From: Ochrobactrum sp. CM-21-5
GTDB lineage: Bacteria > Pseudomonadota > Alphaproteobacteria > Rhizobiales > Rhizobiaceae
Length of the DNA stretch: 64,000 bases
NCBI RefSeq assembly: GCF_014253075.1
Contig: NZ_JACLZJ010000005.1
Coordinates: 186,001-250,000 of the forward strand
Reading direction: 5' to 3'
Under the pieces are notes generated by a model. That model searched no databases. It saw nothing but the letters and a program-made list of their open reading frames with translations, and was not told the DNA's origin. The position numbers and the translations under genes were made by a program. Of this stretch, positions 16,624 to 26,396 are shown one piece after another; the first letter of the stretch is position 1, and every line of letters begins with the position of its first letter.

Positions 16624-17673
16624 CTACGGAATATGCCGCAGCCATTCCTGTGTTGAAAACTTCTCGGCAGCAAGTTTTTCAGCGGCAGCATATTCTTCCG
16701 GCGTAATCGCCCCACTCACGCCGCCATTCATTGACACGAACGTTTCTCTCATGCGCTGGATAACTTCACCACGCGGAAGTCCGGTTTGGCTTCGTACTGG
16801 ATCAACGCGTTTAACCGCGCTTGTCGTTCCTTTATCGCTAAGCTTCTCGCGTCCAATTCGCAGCACTTGCACCATCTTTTCCGCGTCCATATCATAGGCC
16901 ATTGTGACATGATGAAGGACCGTTCCACCTGAAAAACGCTTTTGAGCCGCACCGCCGATCTTGCCCTTAGAACTCGAAATATCGTTCAACGGTTTGTAAA
17001 ACGCATCAATGCCAAGCGAATTAAGTGCTTTCAGCACCCAATCATCAAGAAAAGCGTAGGAGTCTGCGAAACTCATATCGCGCACCAGCTCACCGGGAGC
17101 ATAGAGCGAATAGGTAATCGTGCTGCCCGGTTCCACGAACATGGCGCCTCCCCCGGTAACACGACGAACCGTTTCGACCCCGAACGCCCTCGTGGCATCC
17201 ATATCGACTTCATTTCGTAGCGACTGAAAAGCGCCAATGATGATCGCGGGCCTCTCCCATTCCCAGAAGCGCAATGTCGGCGCCCTACGCCCGACGGCAA
17301 CTTCACGAGCCAGGACTTCGTCGAGCGCGAGATGCATCGCCGGTGAAACAGCCGGGACTTCAATGATCTGCCATTCATAATCGCGCCACGTGCGCGCCAC
17401 ACCCAATGCGCGGCGCACGGCAATAGCCACAGATTCCGGGCTAAAACCGATCATCGCAGCATCCGGGCGCAATCCAGCGCGAACCGCATCCGCTATCTGC
17501 TCGGCCGAGGCTGCTGCAGAAAGACCTTCAACCGCATTGCAAATGTCGTCTAGCGCCTCTGCGGGTTCAAGGAAAAAATCGCCTGCGACCTGCACCTCGC
17601 TCAGCCGTCCCTTGCACACCTCAAGATCGACCACGACGAGTTTACCGCCATGAACTTTGTATTCGCCATGCAT
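16624..17673 (-). CDS. lipoate-protein ligase family protein with N-terminal accessory-like domain
   Basis: This is a 349-residue protein starting at the ATG at 17673 with an AGGAGGT site. The C-terminal two thirds is an LplA/BirA-type fold with VRRVTGGGAMFVEPGSTITY (the RRxTGGG lipoyl-AMP motif) and SSKGKIGGAAQKRFSGGTVLHH. The first 90 residues (HGEYKVHGGKLVVVDLEVCKG onward) resemble the small lipoate-ligase accessory domain that is usually C-terminal or a separate LplB. The likely role is transfer of lipoate to 2-oxoacid dehydrogenase or glycine cleavage H subunits. The order of domains is unusual compared with E. coli LplA. Confidence 0.82.
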   Translation of the reverse strand: MHGEYKVHGGKLVVVDLEVCKGRLSEVQVAGDFFLEPAEALDDICNAVEGLSAAASAEQIADAVRAGLRPDAAMIGFSPESVAIAVRRALGVARTWRDYEWQIIEVPAVSPAMHLALDEVLAREVAVGRRAPTLRFWEWERPAIIIGAFQSLRNEVDMDATRAFGVETVRRVTGGGAMFVEPGSTITYSLYAPGELVRDMSFADSYAFLDDWVLKALNSLGIDAFYKPLNDISSSKGKIGGAAQKRFSGGTVLHHVTMAYDMDAEKMVQVLRIGREKLSDKGTTSAVKRVDPVRSQTGLPRGEVIQRMRETFVSMNGGVSGAITPEEYAAAEKLAAEKFSTQEWLRHIP

Positions 17674-17883
17674 TTCAGAGAACCTCCTGCGGGAGCAATT
17701 ATTCGGATCCATTTTCCAAATTTGGTAAGGAAAAGAAACCGGTTCTTTGAAATACTTTTGGAACTTCCGTATGCAGTCACGCAAACGATTTTTTCACATG
17801 GCATTTAATCTGTTAGCCAGTCCGCTAAGGCCCTTTGCTTTTGTCGTTCACGTTCGTGCGTTACGCAGTGCAAAACGAGCGGT

Positions 17884-18348
17884 TTATTCTCCCGTCACAG
17901 AAGATTTTTTATCGTTTCGCACAAAACGCAACCCCTTCTCTACGACACACATAAAAACGCGCGGTTCCGACAAGGGATGAAAAGTGGTTGGAGAAAGGCG
18001 CCTGACGGTCAAGGTCACCGTATCGTCCAGCATGACTCTGAACTGAACAAACTCGATAACCGGTGTCCCATCTGGCATCACAGTGAAGTGCTTGTGGGCA
18101 TAGGCAATTTGCGGTTCTGGCTCAGGTAAGACCTGAAAGGCACCGATAGTAAAGCCGCCGATAGGCTTAATATTGGAAGTAACCGGCCCGGATTCCTGCT
18201 TGCATTGATTTAAATCGACAATCGAAGTTATGGACTTTCCAGCAAAGAGCTCGTCACGCAGCCGGTCGAACTGGGTGGCGGGCATCGCCACCGCCATGGC
18301 TGGTACAAGATTAAAAGCGACGACAAATGCAGGTAAATAATAATACAT
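17884..18348 (-). CDS. VirK family secreted protein
   Basis: This is a 154-residue protein with an N-terminal signal (MYYYLPAFVVAFNLVPAMAVAMPA). The mature part contains LRDELFAGKSITSIVDLNQC and a long beta-rich region (VIEFVQFRVMLDDTVTLTVRRL), which I recognise as the VirK pattern of Agrobacterium and Brucella. The function of VirK in the periplasm is poorly defined. It stands alone between a lipoate ligase gene and tRNA-Val. The C-terminal 25 residues (RFVRNDKKSSVTGE at the end) look non-conserved. Confidence 0.6.
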   Translation of the reverse strand: MYYYLPAFVVAFNLVPAMAVAMPATQFDRLRDELFAGKSITSIVDLNQCKQESGPVTSNIKPIGGFTIGAFQVLPEPEPQIAYAHKHFTVMPDGTPVIEFVQFRVMLDDTVTLTVRRLSPTTFHPLSEPRVFMCVVEKGLRFVRNDKKSSVTGE

Positions 18349-18558
18349 ATTTCCAATCTCGTGGATTGAGTTTTGAAAACATCATCTACGAATAAACAGA
18401 TTATTTCTATAATAGGATATGGGTCACAACTTATCGGAGAGCACAAATAAAAGAAAATTCCATCTGAGATGAAATTTTAAAGCCACCTTTATTACTGAAA
18501 TAGCTATGCCAATTATAGACAAAAACAGAGAACGTGGAAGGATTGTTATTTTTCAAAA

Positions 18559-18633
18559 TGGTGGGCGCGACAGGGATTGAACCTGTGACCCTTCGCGTGT
18601 GAAGCGAATGCTCTCCCGCTGAGCTACGCGCCC
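18559..18633 (-). tRNA. tRNA-Val (anticodon CAC)
   Basis: A 75-base cloverleaf on the minus strand: acceptor GGGCGCG/CGCGCCC, D stem GCTC/GAGC, anticodon stem TTCGC/GCGAA with loop TTCACAC (anticodon CAC), T arm GGTTCAATCCC, discriminator A and encoded CCA. Confidence 0.95.
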
Positions 18634-18830
18634 TCGAAGCAGTTTTTCTGCTAATTCAAGTGTGGCGGATATACGAACCGACAACGGGGTAAGTCAAGCG
18701 CCACACACTGCTACTTCCAAAAAGATTTTGAATATTCAAGCCAAGCGATGGAACATCGGCTACACGCTCTCGGCAACCGATGTCCTGGAGCTCGTCCACC
18801 CCTCCCCATCCCGCAAAGGACTAATTGCGC

Positions 18831-20834
18831 TCACAAAGCTGCCAGACGAGAATCGGTCGTCTTATTGAAAGCCTTCTGAAGTCCGGCATCCCGATCATAT
18901 ACATCGCCATAATAGCGAATTCTGCCGTCAGCATCAGGCCAAGCCGTGAAATACGTTATGTATACCGGCACCGGATCCGGCACCCTTATACCACGCTCGT
19001 TCTTGCCGAAATATTTGTCGAGATCGGGCACGGATTTGCCAAGCACTGCCGCAGCCATGTCACGCGGACGCTCCAATCGAATGCAACCGTGGCTCAAAGC
19101 ACGCATATCGCGTTTGAAGTAGGATTTCGCTGGCGTATCATGCATATAGATATCGTGCGAATTCGGGAACAATATCTTCAATTCACCCAGCGCGTTATCA
19201 AGGCTCGGTTTCTGACGGATGCCGACATGCGCCTTGCCCGTTGCCACCGCATTCCAGTTCACTGCACTGGCTGAAACTTTCTTGCCGCCCACATAGACTT
19301 CATAGCCATTACGGTCAAGATAGCTCGTATCCCGCATTACCTTGGGCAGCATTTCGTTCAGAATAATCGAACGCGGGACTCCCCAGGATGGATTGAAGAC
19401 AACGGTTTGCACTTTGTTATAGAAAAAATAGGTTTGATGCGTTGGCGAACCGATCACCACATTCATTCCCAGCTTTTCCTTACCATCCTCGAAATATTCC
19501 GCGCGATAGGCCGGTTGATTGATCATGACGAAGCGCGAACCGAAATCGTGCGGCAACCAGCGCAGCCGTTCCATAGAGTAAAGAATACGATCGCGCTTGA
19601 CCGAAGCCTGTTCACCCTGAAGAGCCGCGACTGTGTTCTTGCCGATGACACCATCCGGCGTGCGGCCCGAAAGCTTTTGATAGTCTTTGATCGCTGATAC
19701 CAGCTCAGGGGCGTAGACATCAGTATTTGCGTGCGCCTGAAGCACATCACGGTACTGCATCAGGTAATCGGCAGGGGCATGTTTGCTAATCAACGCCACC
19801 ACTTTGCTGAGTTGGTCGCTTGTAGCACCTGGTCGGATCGCTCCATCCAGAGAAATACGGATAGCCTTGCCCGAAGGCGCTTCCGTCATCGCAAGTTCGC
19901 GCTTCAAAGCCGAATATTGCGGACTATCCGGCTGAAATCCTTGAAGATAGGCCACTGGATCGTTCTCGAAAGCCAGTCCGTCAAGAACTGCTTTTGGATC
20001 AACACGGTTGCGGGGAAGGTCGTGAAAACCACTCAACCGATCGGCGATTATACGCCCCTCGCCCGCATCTATGGCATAGCGCAAAGTACGGGCAGACATG
20101 CGGATTTCAAACTCTGCCAGTTTTTGGCGACGTTCCTCGATCTTGGCGGAATCGAATCTGTCGGCGGGTATGCCGACCTCATATTCCTGCGGATTCAAAC
20201 CGTCTTCATCGGCACGTGCGAAAAATGCAGCGACATTCTTGGCCCGGTCGAGAACCTTGTCATCCGCCGACCACATGAAGGATCGCTTGCCTGAATAATA
20301 AGTAACGAGTGCCTCGGCAATTGATTTTTCCGCCTTCACATCCACGGATTTCAGATACTCCGCTGCGGCATCGAAGGCCCGGTCGCCCGCGGTCTCCTCA
20401 CGCTGTTGCGCACGGATCGGCGACATACCGGACGTCAGCGGATCGATCTTCATTGGCTCCGTGGCAGCCGTGACCTGCATATCAAAGGCGCTGAAATCGA
20501 CCCTTGTCAGAACAGCTGGCTTGTAGTCGTAGATCTGCGGACCTTTGACGGTGACGCGCTGCACAGGAGGAAGGCTGCGCGCAGGAGCCCGCGGTGCGGA
20601 AGCCGCTTTTGCTTTTGGAGCAATAGACCCCGGTGCCGTTTTCGGCGGCGGCGCAGCTAGTTTCTCCGGCTGACGACGTTGCTGAAACAGCTCCATCAGC
20701 GAGTTGGCTGCGTATGTTTGTGTTGTCGGGAAAAATACCGATGCGGCCAGAGCCAGAGCTATTGCGTTCCGAATATAAACCTTGCCCTTGCGTTGTGTCT
20801 TTCCGTCTGTCTGCGCGTGCCAGGAAAACTGCAT
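18831..20834 (-). CDS. L,D-transpeptidase (YcbB/LdtD type) with peptidoglycan-binding domain
   Basis: This is a 667-residue periplasmic enzyme that forms 3-3 cross-links in peptidoglycan. After a signal sequence (IRNAIALALAASVFF...TYAANS) and a Pro-rich linker comes a YcbB-like scaffold domain, a peptidoglycan-binding motif (ELVSAIKDYQKLSGRTPDGV) and the YkuD catalytic domain ending in HDTPAKSYF and SHGCIRLERPRDMA with the nucleophilic cysteine. ATG at 20834 is preferred; the frame extends by a GTG at 20939 without a clear ribosome-binding site. It is transcribed divergently from fumarase. Confidence 0.9.
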   Translation of the reverse strand: MQFSWHAQTDGKTQRKGKVYIRNAIALALAASVFFPTTQTYAANSLMELFQQRRQPEKLAAPPPKTAPGSIAPKAKAASAPRAPARSLPPVQRVTVKGPQIYDYKPAVLTRVDFSAFDMQVTAATEPMKIDPLTSGMSPIRAQQREETAGDRAFDAAAEYLKSVDVKAEKSIAEALVTYYSGKRSFMWSADDKVLDRAKNVAAFFARADEDGLNPQEYEVGIPADRFDSAKIEERRQKLAEFEIRMSARTLRYAIDAGEGRIIADRLSGFHDLPRNRVDPKAVLDGLAFENDPVAYLQGFQPDSPQYSALKRELAMTEAPSGKAIRISLDGAIRPGATSDQLSKVVALISKHAPADYLMQYRDVLQAHANTDVYAPELVSAIKDYQKLSGRTPDGVIGKNTVAALQGEQASVKRDRILYSMERLRWLPHDFGSRFVMINQPAYRAEYFEDGKEKLGMNVVIGSPTHQTYFFYNKVQTVVFNPSWGVPRSIILNEMLPKVMRDTSYLDRNGYEVYVGGKKVSASAVNWNAVATGKAHVGIRQKPSLDNALGELKILFPNSHDIYMHDTPAKSYFKRDMRALSHGCIRLERPRDMAAAVLGKSVPDLDKYFGKNERGIRVPDPVPVYITYFTAWPDADGRIRYYGDVYDRDAGLQKAFNKTTDSRLAAL

Positions 20835-21176
20835 TTCAACCGCCAAAGTTATCACGTCCGCCGGCAAGGCGAATCCGTTCAAGTTCACGCGCGTAGAATT
20901 TATCAATCTCGTATAGAAAGTTTTAACGTTAATCTTCACTCACGCAATTTCAGCACCTGATATCCTCACAATTATTTGAGGGCCCTACATAGGCACCTCT
21001 CATTAATTGCCGAAATTGAACAATGTGCCGCAGTGGCTTCCTGCCTGCATCGCGTTAAAAGCCCCGCAGAATATGTGTTGGGGCCAGACTCCGGCACTTA
21101 AAAACCACTATCGTGCACTCCGGAAATCGGCAACGATCTCCGGCCTGTGCGGCAGGCAAGCAAGCGAGGTACCACG
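20835..21176. other. divergent intergenic region between L,D-transpeptidase and fumarase genes
   Basis: These 342 bases separate two divergent genes and must hold both promoters. The part next to the transpeptidase is A+T-rich (tatcaatctcgtatag). I see no convincing operator, RNA motif or small gene. Confidence 0.4.
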
Positions 21177-22796
21177 ATGGCAGAAGCAAGCGCCGCCGAT
21201 CTTTTCCCTCTCGGCGAAGACGACACCCCATACCGCAAGCTGACTTCGGATTACGTGTCGATCGATACGTTTAAAGGCCAGGAAATCCTGACGGTCGATC
21301 CGGAAGGACTTCGCCTGCTGTCCGAAGCGGCATTTGCCGACATCAATCACCTGCTCCGGCCCGGTCACTTACAGCAGCTCGCAAAGATTCTCGAAGATCC
21401 GGAAGCCACCGAGAACGACCGGTTCGTCGCCTATGATCTTTTGAAGAATGCAAACATTGCCGCTGGCGGCGTACTGCCCATGTGTCAAGACACAGGTACG
21501 GCCATTATCATGGGCAAGAAGGGTCGCCGCGTCTGGACCGAAGGAGGCGACGCAGATGCGCTGGGCGCGGGCGTTCTCGACGCCTATAACAAGAAGAACC
21601 TGCGCTATTCCCAACTCGCTCCGCTGTCCATGTTCGAGGAAAAGAACACCAAGAACAATCTGCCTGCACAGATCGACATTTATGAAGAAGGCGAAGACGC
21701 CTACAAATTCCTGTTTGTAGCTAAAGGCGGCGGTTCGGCCAACAAGACCTTCCTGTACCAGGGCACGCCTTCACTCCTGACCCATGACCGGATGATCGAT
21801 TTCCTCAAGGACAAGATCCTGAGTCTCGGCACTGCCGCCTGCCCGCCTTACCATCTTGCGATTGTCATCGGCGGCACCTCGGCTGAAATGAATCTCAAAA
21901 CCGTCAAGCTCGCTTCGACACGTTATCTCGACAGCCTGCCAATCCAGGGTTCGGACACTGGCCACGCATTCCGCGATCTGGAAATGGAAGAAGAAATTCA
22001 TAAACTCACCCAGTCGCTCGGCGTAGGTGCACAGTTTGGCGGCAAATATTTCTGCCATGACGTGCGCGTTATCCGTTTGCCACGTCACGGTGCGTCGCTG
22101 CCGATCGGCATCGGCGTCTCCTGCTCCGCTGACCGACAGGCGAAAGGCAAGATCACCAGGGAAGGCATCTTCCTGGAGCAGCTTGAGAGCAATCCTGCCA
22201 AATACATGCCGGAAATCGACGAGGAAAAGCTCTCCTCCCATGTGGTCAGGATCGATCTCAATCAGCCGATGAACCAGATACTTAAGGAATTGTCGAAACA
22301 CCCTGTAAAAACACGACTTTCCCTTAGCGGACCCATCATCGTTGCACGCGATCTCGCCCATGCGAAAATCCGGGAACGCCTCGAAAATGGTGAACCGATG
22401 CCGGATTATTTCAAGAACCATCCGATCTATTACGCAGGCCCCGCCAAGACACCGACCGGTTACGCTTCAGGATCGTTCGGCCCGACAACGGCAGGCCGCA
22501 TGGATTCCTATGTCGACCAATTTCAGTCTTTCGGTGGATCAATGATTATGCTCGCCAAGGGCAATCGCTCACGTCAGGTTCGCGACGCTTGCGGCACCCA
22601 TGGCGGATTTTACCTAGGCTCCATTGGTGGCCCTGCGGCCCGCCTCGCTCAGGATTGCATCAAGAAGGTCGAAGTCGTGGAATATCCCGAACTCGGTATG
22701 GAAGCCATCTGGCGCATCGAAGTGGAAGATTTCCCGGCTTTCATCGTTATCGACGACAAGGGCAACGATTTCTTCAAGGAACTCAATCTCAGCTGA
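21177..22796 (+). CDS. fumA: class I (iron-sulfur) fumarate hydratase
   Basis: This is a 539-residue fumarase of the [4Fe-4S] type, interconverting fumarate and malate in the citric acid cycle. The cluster cysteines appear in [12 protein letters not shown] (Cys103), [10 protein letters not shown] and [10 protein letters not shown], matching the three ligands of E. coli FumA. The C-terminal domain includes [23 protein letters not shown] at 21177 gives the family N-terminus ([16 protein letters not shown]). A strong terminator follows directly. Confidence 0.93.
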   Translation: MAEASAADLFPLGEDDTPYRKLTSDYVSIDTFKGQEILTVDPEGLRLLSEAAFADINHLLRPGHLQQLAKILEDPEATENDRFVAYDLLKNANIAAGGVLPMCQDTGTAIIMGKKGRRVWTEGGDADALGAGVLDAYNKKNLRYSQLAPLSMFEEKNTKNNLPAQIDIYEEGEDAYKFLFVAKGGGSANKTFLYQGTPSLLTHDRMIDFLKDKILSLGTAACPPYHLAIVIGGTSAEMNLKTVKLASTRYLDSLPIQGSDTGHAFRDLEMEEEIHKLTQSLGVGAQFGGKYFCHDVRVIRLPRHGASLPIGIGVSCSADRQAKGKITREGIFLEQLESNPAKYMPEIDEEKLSSHVVRIDLNQPMNQILKELSKHPVKTRLSLSGPIIVARDLAHAKIRERLENGEPMPDYFKNHPIYYAGPAKTPTGYASGSFGPTTAGRMDSYVDQFQSFGGSMIMLAKGNRSRQVRDACGTHGGFYLGSIGGPAARLAQDCIKKVEVVEYPELGMEAIWRIEVEDFPAFIVIDDKGNDFFKELNLS

Positions 22797-22807
22797 GATC
22801 AAAACAG

Positions 22808-22837
22808 GCAAAAGGTGGCTCTCAAGCCGCCTTTTGC
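22808..22837 (+). terminator. terminator after fumarase gene
   Basis: A 13-bp inverted repeat with one G-T pair (gcaaaaggtggct / agccgccttttgc) and a 4-base loop, with A and T tracts on the outer stem, lies 12 bases after the fumarase stop. It can work in both directions and would also end the convergent DUF971 transcript. Confidence 0.8.
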
Positions 22838-22958
22838 ATTTCATGCATTGGCAACGCCACTGACCGTCAGATGACCCTGGAAACAAAGCGTCTCTCTGTT
22901 TGCGTCGAACCTAAGATCGACGCAATACCGACACTGAAAAGCTTATGGGATGAAACAG

Positions 22959-23324
22959 TTAACGACGCGGATCGCGCGTAAGGCCTTTTCCCGCCAGCTC
23001 ATCCAGATAGTTCTGCCACAGTGCGTCTTTCTCGACCCCAAGCTTATGCAGATAGGTCCAAGAAAACAGGCCCGTGTCGTGCATATCGTCAAAGACGATG
23101 CGCACGGCATAGTTGCCCACCGGTTCAAGCCTCATGATTTCAACGTTGCATTTGCCTCCAACCGTCACGCGCTGCTGCGGCGAATGGCCCTGCACTTCCG
23201 CCGATGGCGACAAGACGCGCAGCAACTCCGCTGACAGCTCAAATCGTTCGCCGTCTTCGAACGCAACGGTCAATAAACGGCGATCCTGCGAAACACGTAA
23301 CTCAGTAGGCCAAATCTCGCTCAT
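22959..23324 (-). CDS. DUF971 domain protein (gamma-butyrobetaine hydroxylase-like N-terminal domain)
   Basis: This is a 121-residue protein starting MSEIWPTELRVSQDRRLL at the ATG at 23324. It carries the DUF971 fold: RLLTVAFEDGERFELSAELL, then VEIMRLEPVGNYAVRIVFDD and LFSWTYLHKLG. The same unit is found alone in many bacteria, often near Fe-S or molybdenum cofactor genes, as here beside moaA. The function is unknown. It is convergent with fumarase and divergent from moaA. Confidence 0.85.
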   Translation of the reverse strand: MSEIWPTELRVSQDRRLLTVAFEDGERFELSAELLRVLSPSAEVQGHSPQQRVTVGGKCNVEIMRLEPVGNYAVRIVFDDMHDTGLFSWTYLHKLGVEKDALWQNYLDELAGKGLTRDPRR

Positions 23325-23439
23325 CGCTACTCTCCACATTGAGCACTTCCGGCAACAGTGAGAAGCGGGTTTGCTTGCCGCGAAATGCATAGAATACAAA
23401 ACCAGAACGATTGCTATGATTCCGTCAGAACCGAGCCGG

Positions 23440-23547
23440 TCGCTTGGAGCGCATCCCGAAAAGCATGAAACGGTTTTCGGATAAGATGCGCGTCAAATCA
23501 AATGATCAGAGCGCCGGTTTGATTTCAATCAGATCAAAACGCGCGCT
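23440..23547. repeat. RIME-like palindromic intergenic repeat upstream of moaA
   Basis: A palindrome with arms gcgcatc (23449-23455) and gatgcgc (23485-23491) and inner arms ccgaaaa/ttttcgg is followed by a second A+T-rich palindrome-like part (tttgattt...aaatca, gatcaaaac). The wording gagcgcatcccgaaaag...ggttttcggataagatgcgc is the form I know from dispersed rhizobial intergenic mosaic elements. Only one copy is seen in the window. The surrounding gene-free stretch (23325-23702) otherwise contains only the moaA upstream region, and no molybdenum-cofactor riboswitch is evident. Confidence 0.6.
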
Positions 23548-23702
23548 AACGTGATAGGCTCCATGCTGAAATAGCGCAATACTACACGGCACGATTGAAG
23601 CAGCTTCGCAAAGATCGCAACTGGACAACTACGTCCCCGATGCCTATCTCTATGTGTAATGCGGATATTTTTCCGCACTGTTTGGAAACAATGGCTTATT
23701 CA

Positions 23703-24737
23703 ATGCAAACCATCCAAGCCCAGCCCCTTGTTTCTCCGGCGGAACAGATGATTGATCCGTTCGGACGTGCTGTTACCTATCTACGCGTTTCAGTCACTGA
23801 TCGCTGCGATTTCCGCTGCACTTACTGCATGGCGGAACATATGACATTCCTTCCAAAGAAAGATCTTCTGACTCTCGAAGAGCTGGACCGGTTATGCAGC
23901 GTTTTTATCGGAAAGGGCGTGCGTAAACTGCGCCTCACCGGCGGCGAGCCCCTTGTGCGCAAGAACATCATGCATCTGATTGGACAACTGGGCCGTCATC
24001 TGCAGTCCGGTGCGCTCGATGAGTTGACATTGACTACGAACGGGTCCCAGCTCATGCGGTTTGCCAGCGAGCTTGTCGATCACGGCATCCGTCGCATCAA
24101 TGTCTCGCTTGATACGCTCGATCCGGAGAAATTCCGCAGCATCACACGCTGGGGTGACTTGTCCCGCGTAATGGAAGGCATTGATACGGCCCAGAAGGCT
24201 GGCATTCACATCAAGATCAATGCCGTCGCGTTAAAAGGGTTCAACGAAACAGAAATCCCTGAGCTCATCCGATGGGCGCACGGTCGTGGAATGGATATGA
24301 CTTTGATCGAAACCATGCCGATGGGAGAAATCGAGTTTGACCGCACCGACCAATACCTTCCGCTGTCACAATTGCGCACCGATCTGTCGCAGCAATTCAC
24401 GCTTCATGACATTCCCTACCGGACAGGCGGCCCCGCCCGTTATGTTACAATTGAGGAAACCGGAGGGCGTCTGGGCTTTATAACGCCGCTCACGCATAAT
24501 TTTTGCGAAAGCTGCAATCGCGTGCGGCTCACCTGTACTGGCATGCTTTATATGTGCCTTGGGCAAAACGATGATGCCGATCTGCGCAAAGCGCTGCGGG
24601 CAAGCGAAGATGACGCGTTTCTCAGCCAGGCCATAGATGAAGCCATTTCGCGCAAGCCCAAAGGCCATGATTTCATCATCGACCGTGAGCACAATCGTCC
24701 GGCGGTGGCCCGTCATATGAGCCTTACTGGCGGCTGA
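23703..24737 (+). CDS. moaA: GTP 3',8-cyclase MoaA
   Basis: This is a 344-residue radical SAM enzyme that starts molybdenum cofactor synthesis from GTP. The SAM cluster motif CDFRCTYC lies at residues 35-42, the glycine-rich [11 protein letters not shown] follows, and the C-terminal cluster motif [20 protein letters not shown] is complete. The protein ends with GG as in active MoaA. ATG at 23703 ([12 protein letters not shown]) is preferred; earlier in-frame ATGs at 23691 and upstream lack family sequence. mobA and mobB follow downstream. Confidence 0.95.
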   Translation: MQTIQAQPLVSPAEQMIDPFGRAVTYLRVSVTDRCDFRCTYCMAEHMTFLPKKDLLTLEELDRLCSVFIGKGVRKLRLTGGEPLVRKNIMHLIGQLGRHLQSGALDELTLTTNGSQLMRFASELVDHGIRRINVSLDTLDPEKFRSITRWGDLSRVMEGIDTAQKAGIHIKINAVALKGFNETEIPELIRWAHGRGMDMTLIETMPMGEIEFDRTDQYLPLSQLRTDLSQQFTLHDIPYRTGGPARYVTIEETGGRLGFITPLTHNFCESCNRVRLTCTGMLYMCLGQNDDADLRKALRASEDDAFLSQAIDEAISRKPKGHDFIIDREHNRPAVARHMSLTGG

Positions 24738-24828
24738 ACCGTTTTACTGTAAAAAAGTGAATAGTCGGAAATAAGTGTCGCAAAAATAACGGTAAAACGA
24801 TATGCAATCCTAAACTGGATTCCTTATC

Positions 24829-25752
24829 GTGCCGCAGTCATCCAATTTTCGCGCAAGTATTTTTATGCTTCTCGCCATGGGCGTATTTACCATCGGCGAT
24901 ACGATGACAAAATACCTTCTCACCGAGATGAACAGCGGCCAGTACATGCTGATCCGTGGGGTTTTCGCCACTCTTGCGATCGGATTGCTGGCTTACCGGC
25001 ATGGCGCGCTACGCAAACTTCCTCTGGAGCGGATGACCATAGTCCGGGTCATTGGTGAGGTCGTGGCAACCGTCACCTATATTTATTCCCTCGGCCATCT
25101 GTCCCAGGCGTTTTGTTCCGCCGTTTTTCAGGCAACGCCTCTTCTGGTGACGCTAGGCGCTGCACTTTTTCTGAAGGAGAAAGTTGGTTGGCGCCGATGG
25201 TCCTGTATCTTTCTGGGTTTCATTGGAGTCCTGATCATTATTCGACCGGGGGCCAATGACGCAGCAAGTCTGGCGGCGGTGGCTGTCTTGCTTGCAAGCG
25301 TGGGCTTTGCCGCATTACGCGATCTCGCAACCCGCCGCGTGCCGGCACATGTACCCACGCTCTATCTCTCGACTTTGACTGCTGGCGCAATTACTTTGGC
25401 TGGCGGCGTGCTAACCATACCGATGGGCGGCTGGCAACCGATCGGACTCATTCCTGTCGCCATTATCGCAGGCGCTGCAATCCTTCTCATCATCGGTTAT
25501 CACTTCATTATTCTGGCAATGCGCGAGGGCGAGGTGTCGTTCGTTTCCCCCTTCCGTTACTCCAGTTTGCTTTGGGCGATCGGACTCAGCATTATGGTTT
25601 TCGGCGAAGCGCCGGACATCTACACGATTGCCGGATCGGTTTTGGTGGTAGGAAGCGGCATCTATATGGTCTATCGCGAACATGCATTGAAAAAGCGTGA
25701 AAAATACAAGAGTACACTTGCAACCATCCCTACCGGCGTCGAACCGTCATGA
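24829..25752 (+). CDS. EamA/DMT family transporter coupled to mobA
   Basis: This is a 307-residue inner-membrane protein with about ten hydrophobic helices and two EamA repeats, as in drug/metabolite transporters. The repeat ends are recognisable (FLGFIGVLIIIRPG and AGSVLVVGSGIYMVYREH). The start is the GTG at 24829; an ATG at 24865 would remove the first helix's N-terminus. It overlaps mobA by four bases, so it is co-translated with molybdenum cofactor genes. The substrate is unknown. Confidence 0.85.
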   Translation: MPQSSNFRASIFMLLAMGVFTIGDTMTKYLLTEMNSGQYMLIRGVFATLAIGLLAYRHGALRKLPLERMTIVRVIGEVVATVTYIYSLGHLSQAFCSAVFQATPLLVTLGAALFLKEKVGWRRWSCIFLGFIGVLIIIRPGANDAASLAAVAVLLASVGFAALRDLATRRVPAHVPTLYLSTLTAGAITLAGGVLTIPMGGWQPIGLIPVAIIAGAAILLIIGYHFIILAMREGEVSFVSPFRYSSLLWAIGLSIMVFGEAPDIYTIAGSVLVVGSGIYMVYREHALKKREKYKSTLATIPTGVEPS

Positions 25753-26396
25753 CGGAAGAACGTCGCAAGATTGCCGCAGCAATCATCGCGGGAGGCCAAT
25801 CAAGCCGGATGCAGGCCGGAGGCATTCCGGGCGACAAATTCCTTCAGCCTCTGGGCTCTCGCCCGTTGATTGCTCACGTAATCGAACGGCTTTCTTCACA
25901 AGTGGACTACCTTTTCATCAATGCAAATGGCGCTCCTTCTCGCTTCGCTCCGTGGGCACTGCCGGTCATATCCGACAAACCGGCACCGCACGGTGGACCG
26001 CTTGCAGGACTACTGACGGCGCTCGATCATGCAAGGCATTTTCCTGTGCTCCTGACGGCTGCGGCCGACGCCCCCTTTCTGCCAGCAGATCTGGTTGAGC
26101 GGCTTTACAGGCGGCATGCAAAGACCGATGCGCGGATAGTCATTGCGTGCTCCGACAACCGATTGCACCCAATTGTCGGACTTTGGCGAACCGACCTGGT
26201 CGACGAACTGCGAGACTGGCTGGCAAACGCACCAAAAGCCAGTGTCCTCGCCTTTGCCAGCCAGATCGGCTTTGATACCGTGAACTTTGCTCTTGCACCT
26301 CTGGCCGGACAGCAGGAGACTTACGATCCGTTTTTCAACATCAATCGGCCTGACGATCTCATCAAGGCGCAAAGACTGAACGAGGCGTTGCATTGA
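25749..26396 (+). CDS. mobA: molybdenum cofactor guanylyltransferase MobA
   Basis: This is a 215-residue nucleotidyltransferase that attaches GMP to molybdopterin. The N-terminal IIAGGQSSRMQ motif, GDKFLQPL with the nucleotide-contacting lysine, PHGGPLAGLLTAL and AADAPFLPADLV are all present. It overlaps the DMT transporter gene upstream (ATGA) and mobB downstream (TTGA). Confidence 0.94.
   Translation: MTEERRKIAAAIIAGGQSSRMQAGGIPGDKFLQPLGSRPLIAHVIERLSSQVDYLFINANGAPSRFAPWALPVISDKPAPHGGPLAGLLTALDHARHFPVLLTAAADAPFLPADLVERLYRRHAKTDARIVIACSDNRLHPIVGLWRTDLVDELRDWLANAPKASVLAFASQIGFDTVNFALAPLAGQQETYDPFFNINRPDDLIKAQRLNEALH

Noticed and set aside
18662-18868. 68-codon frame between tRNA-Val and the L,D-transpeptidase gene
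   Set aside because: No ribosome-binding site, no familiar sequence, and it overlaps the 3' end of the transpeptidase gene.
23548-23702. Possible molybdenum-cofactor riboswitch before moaA
   Set aside because: No extended conserved stem architecture is visible; the only structured part is the RIME-like repeat further upstream.
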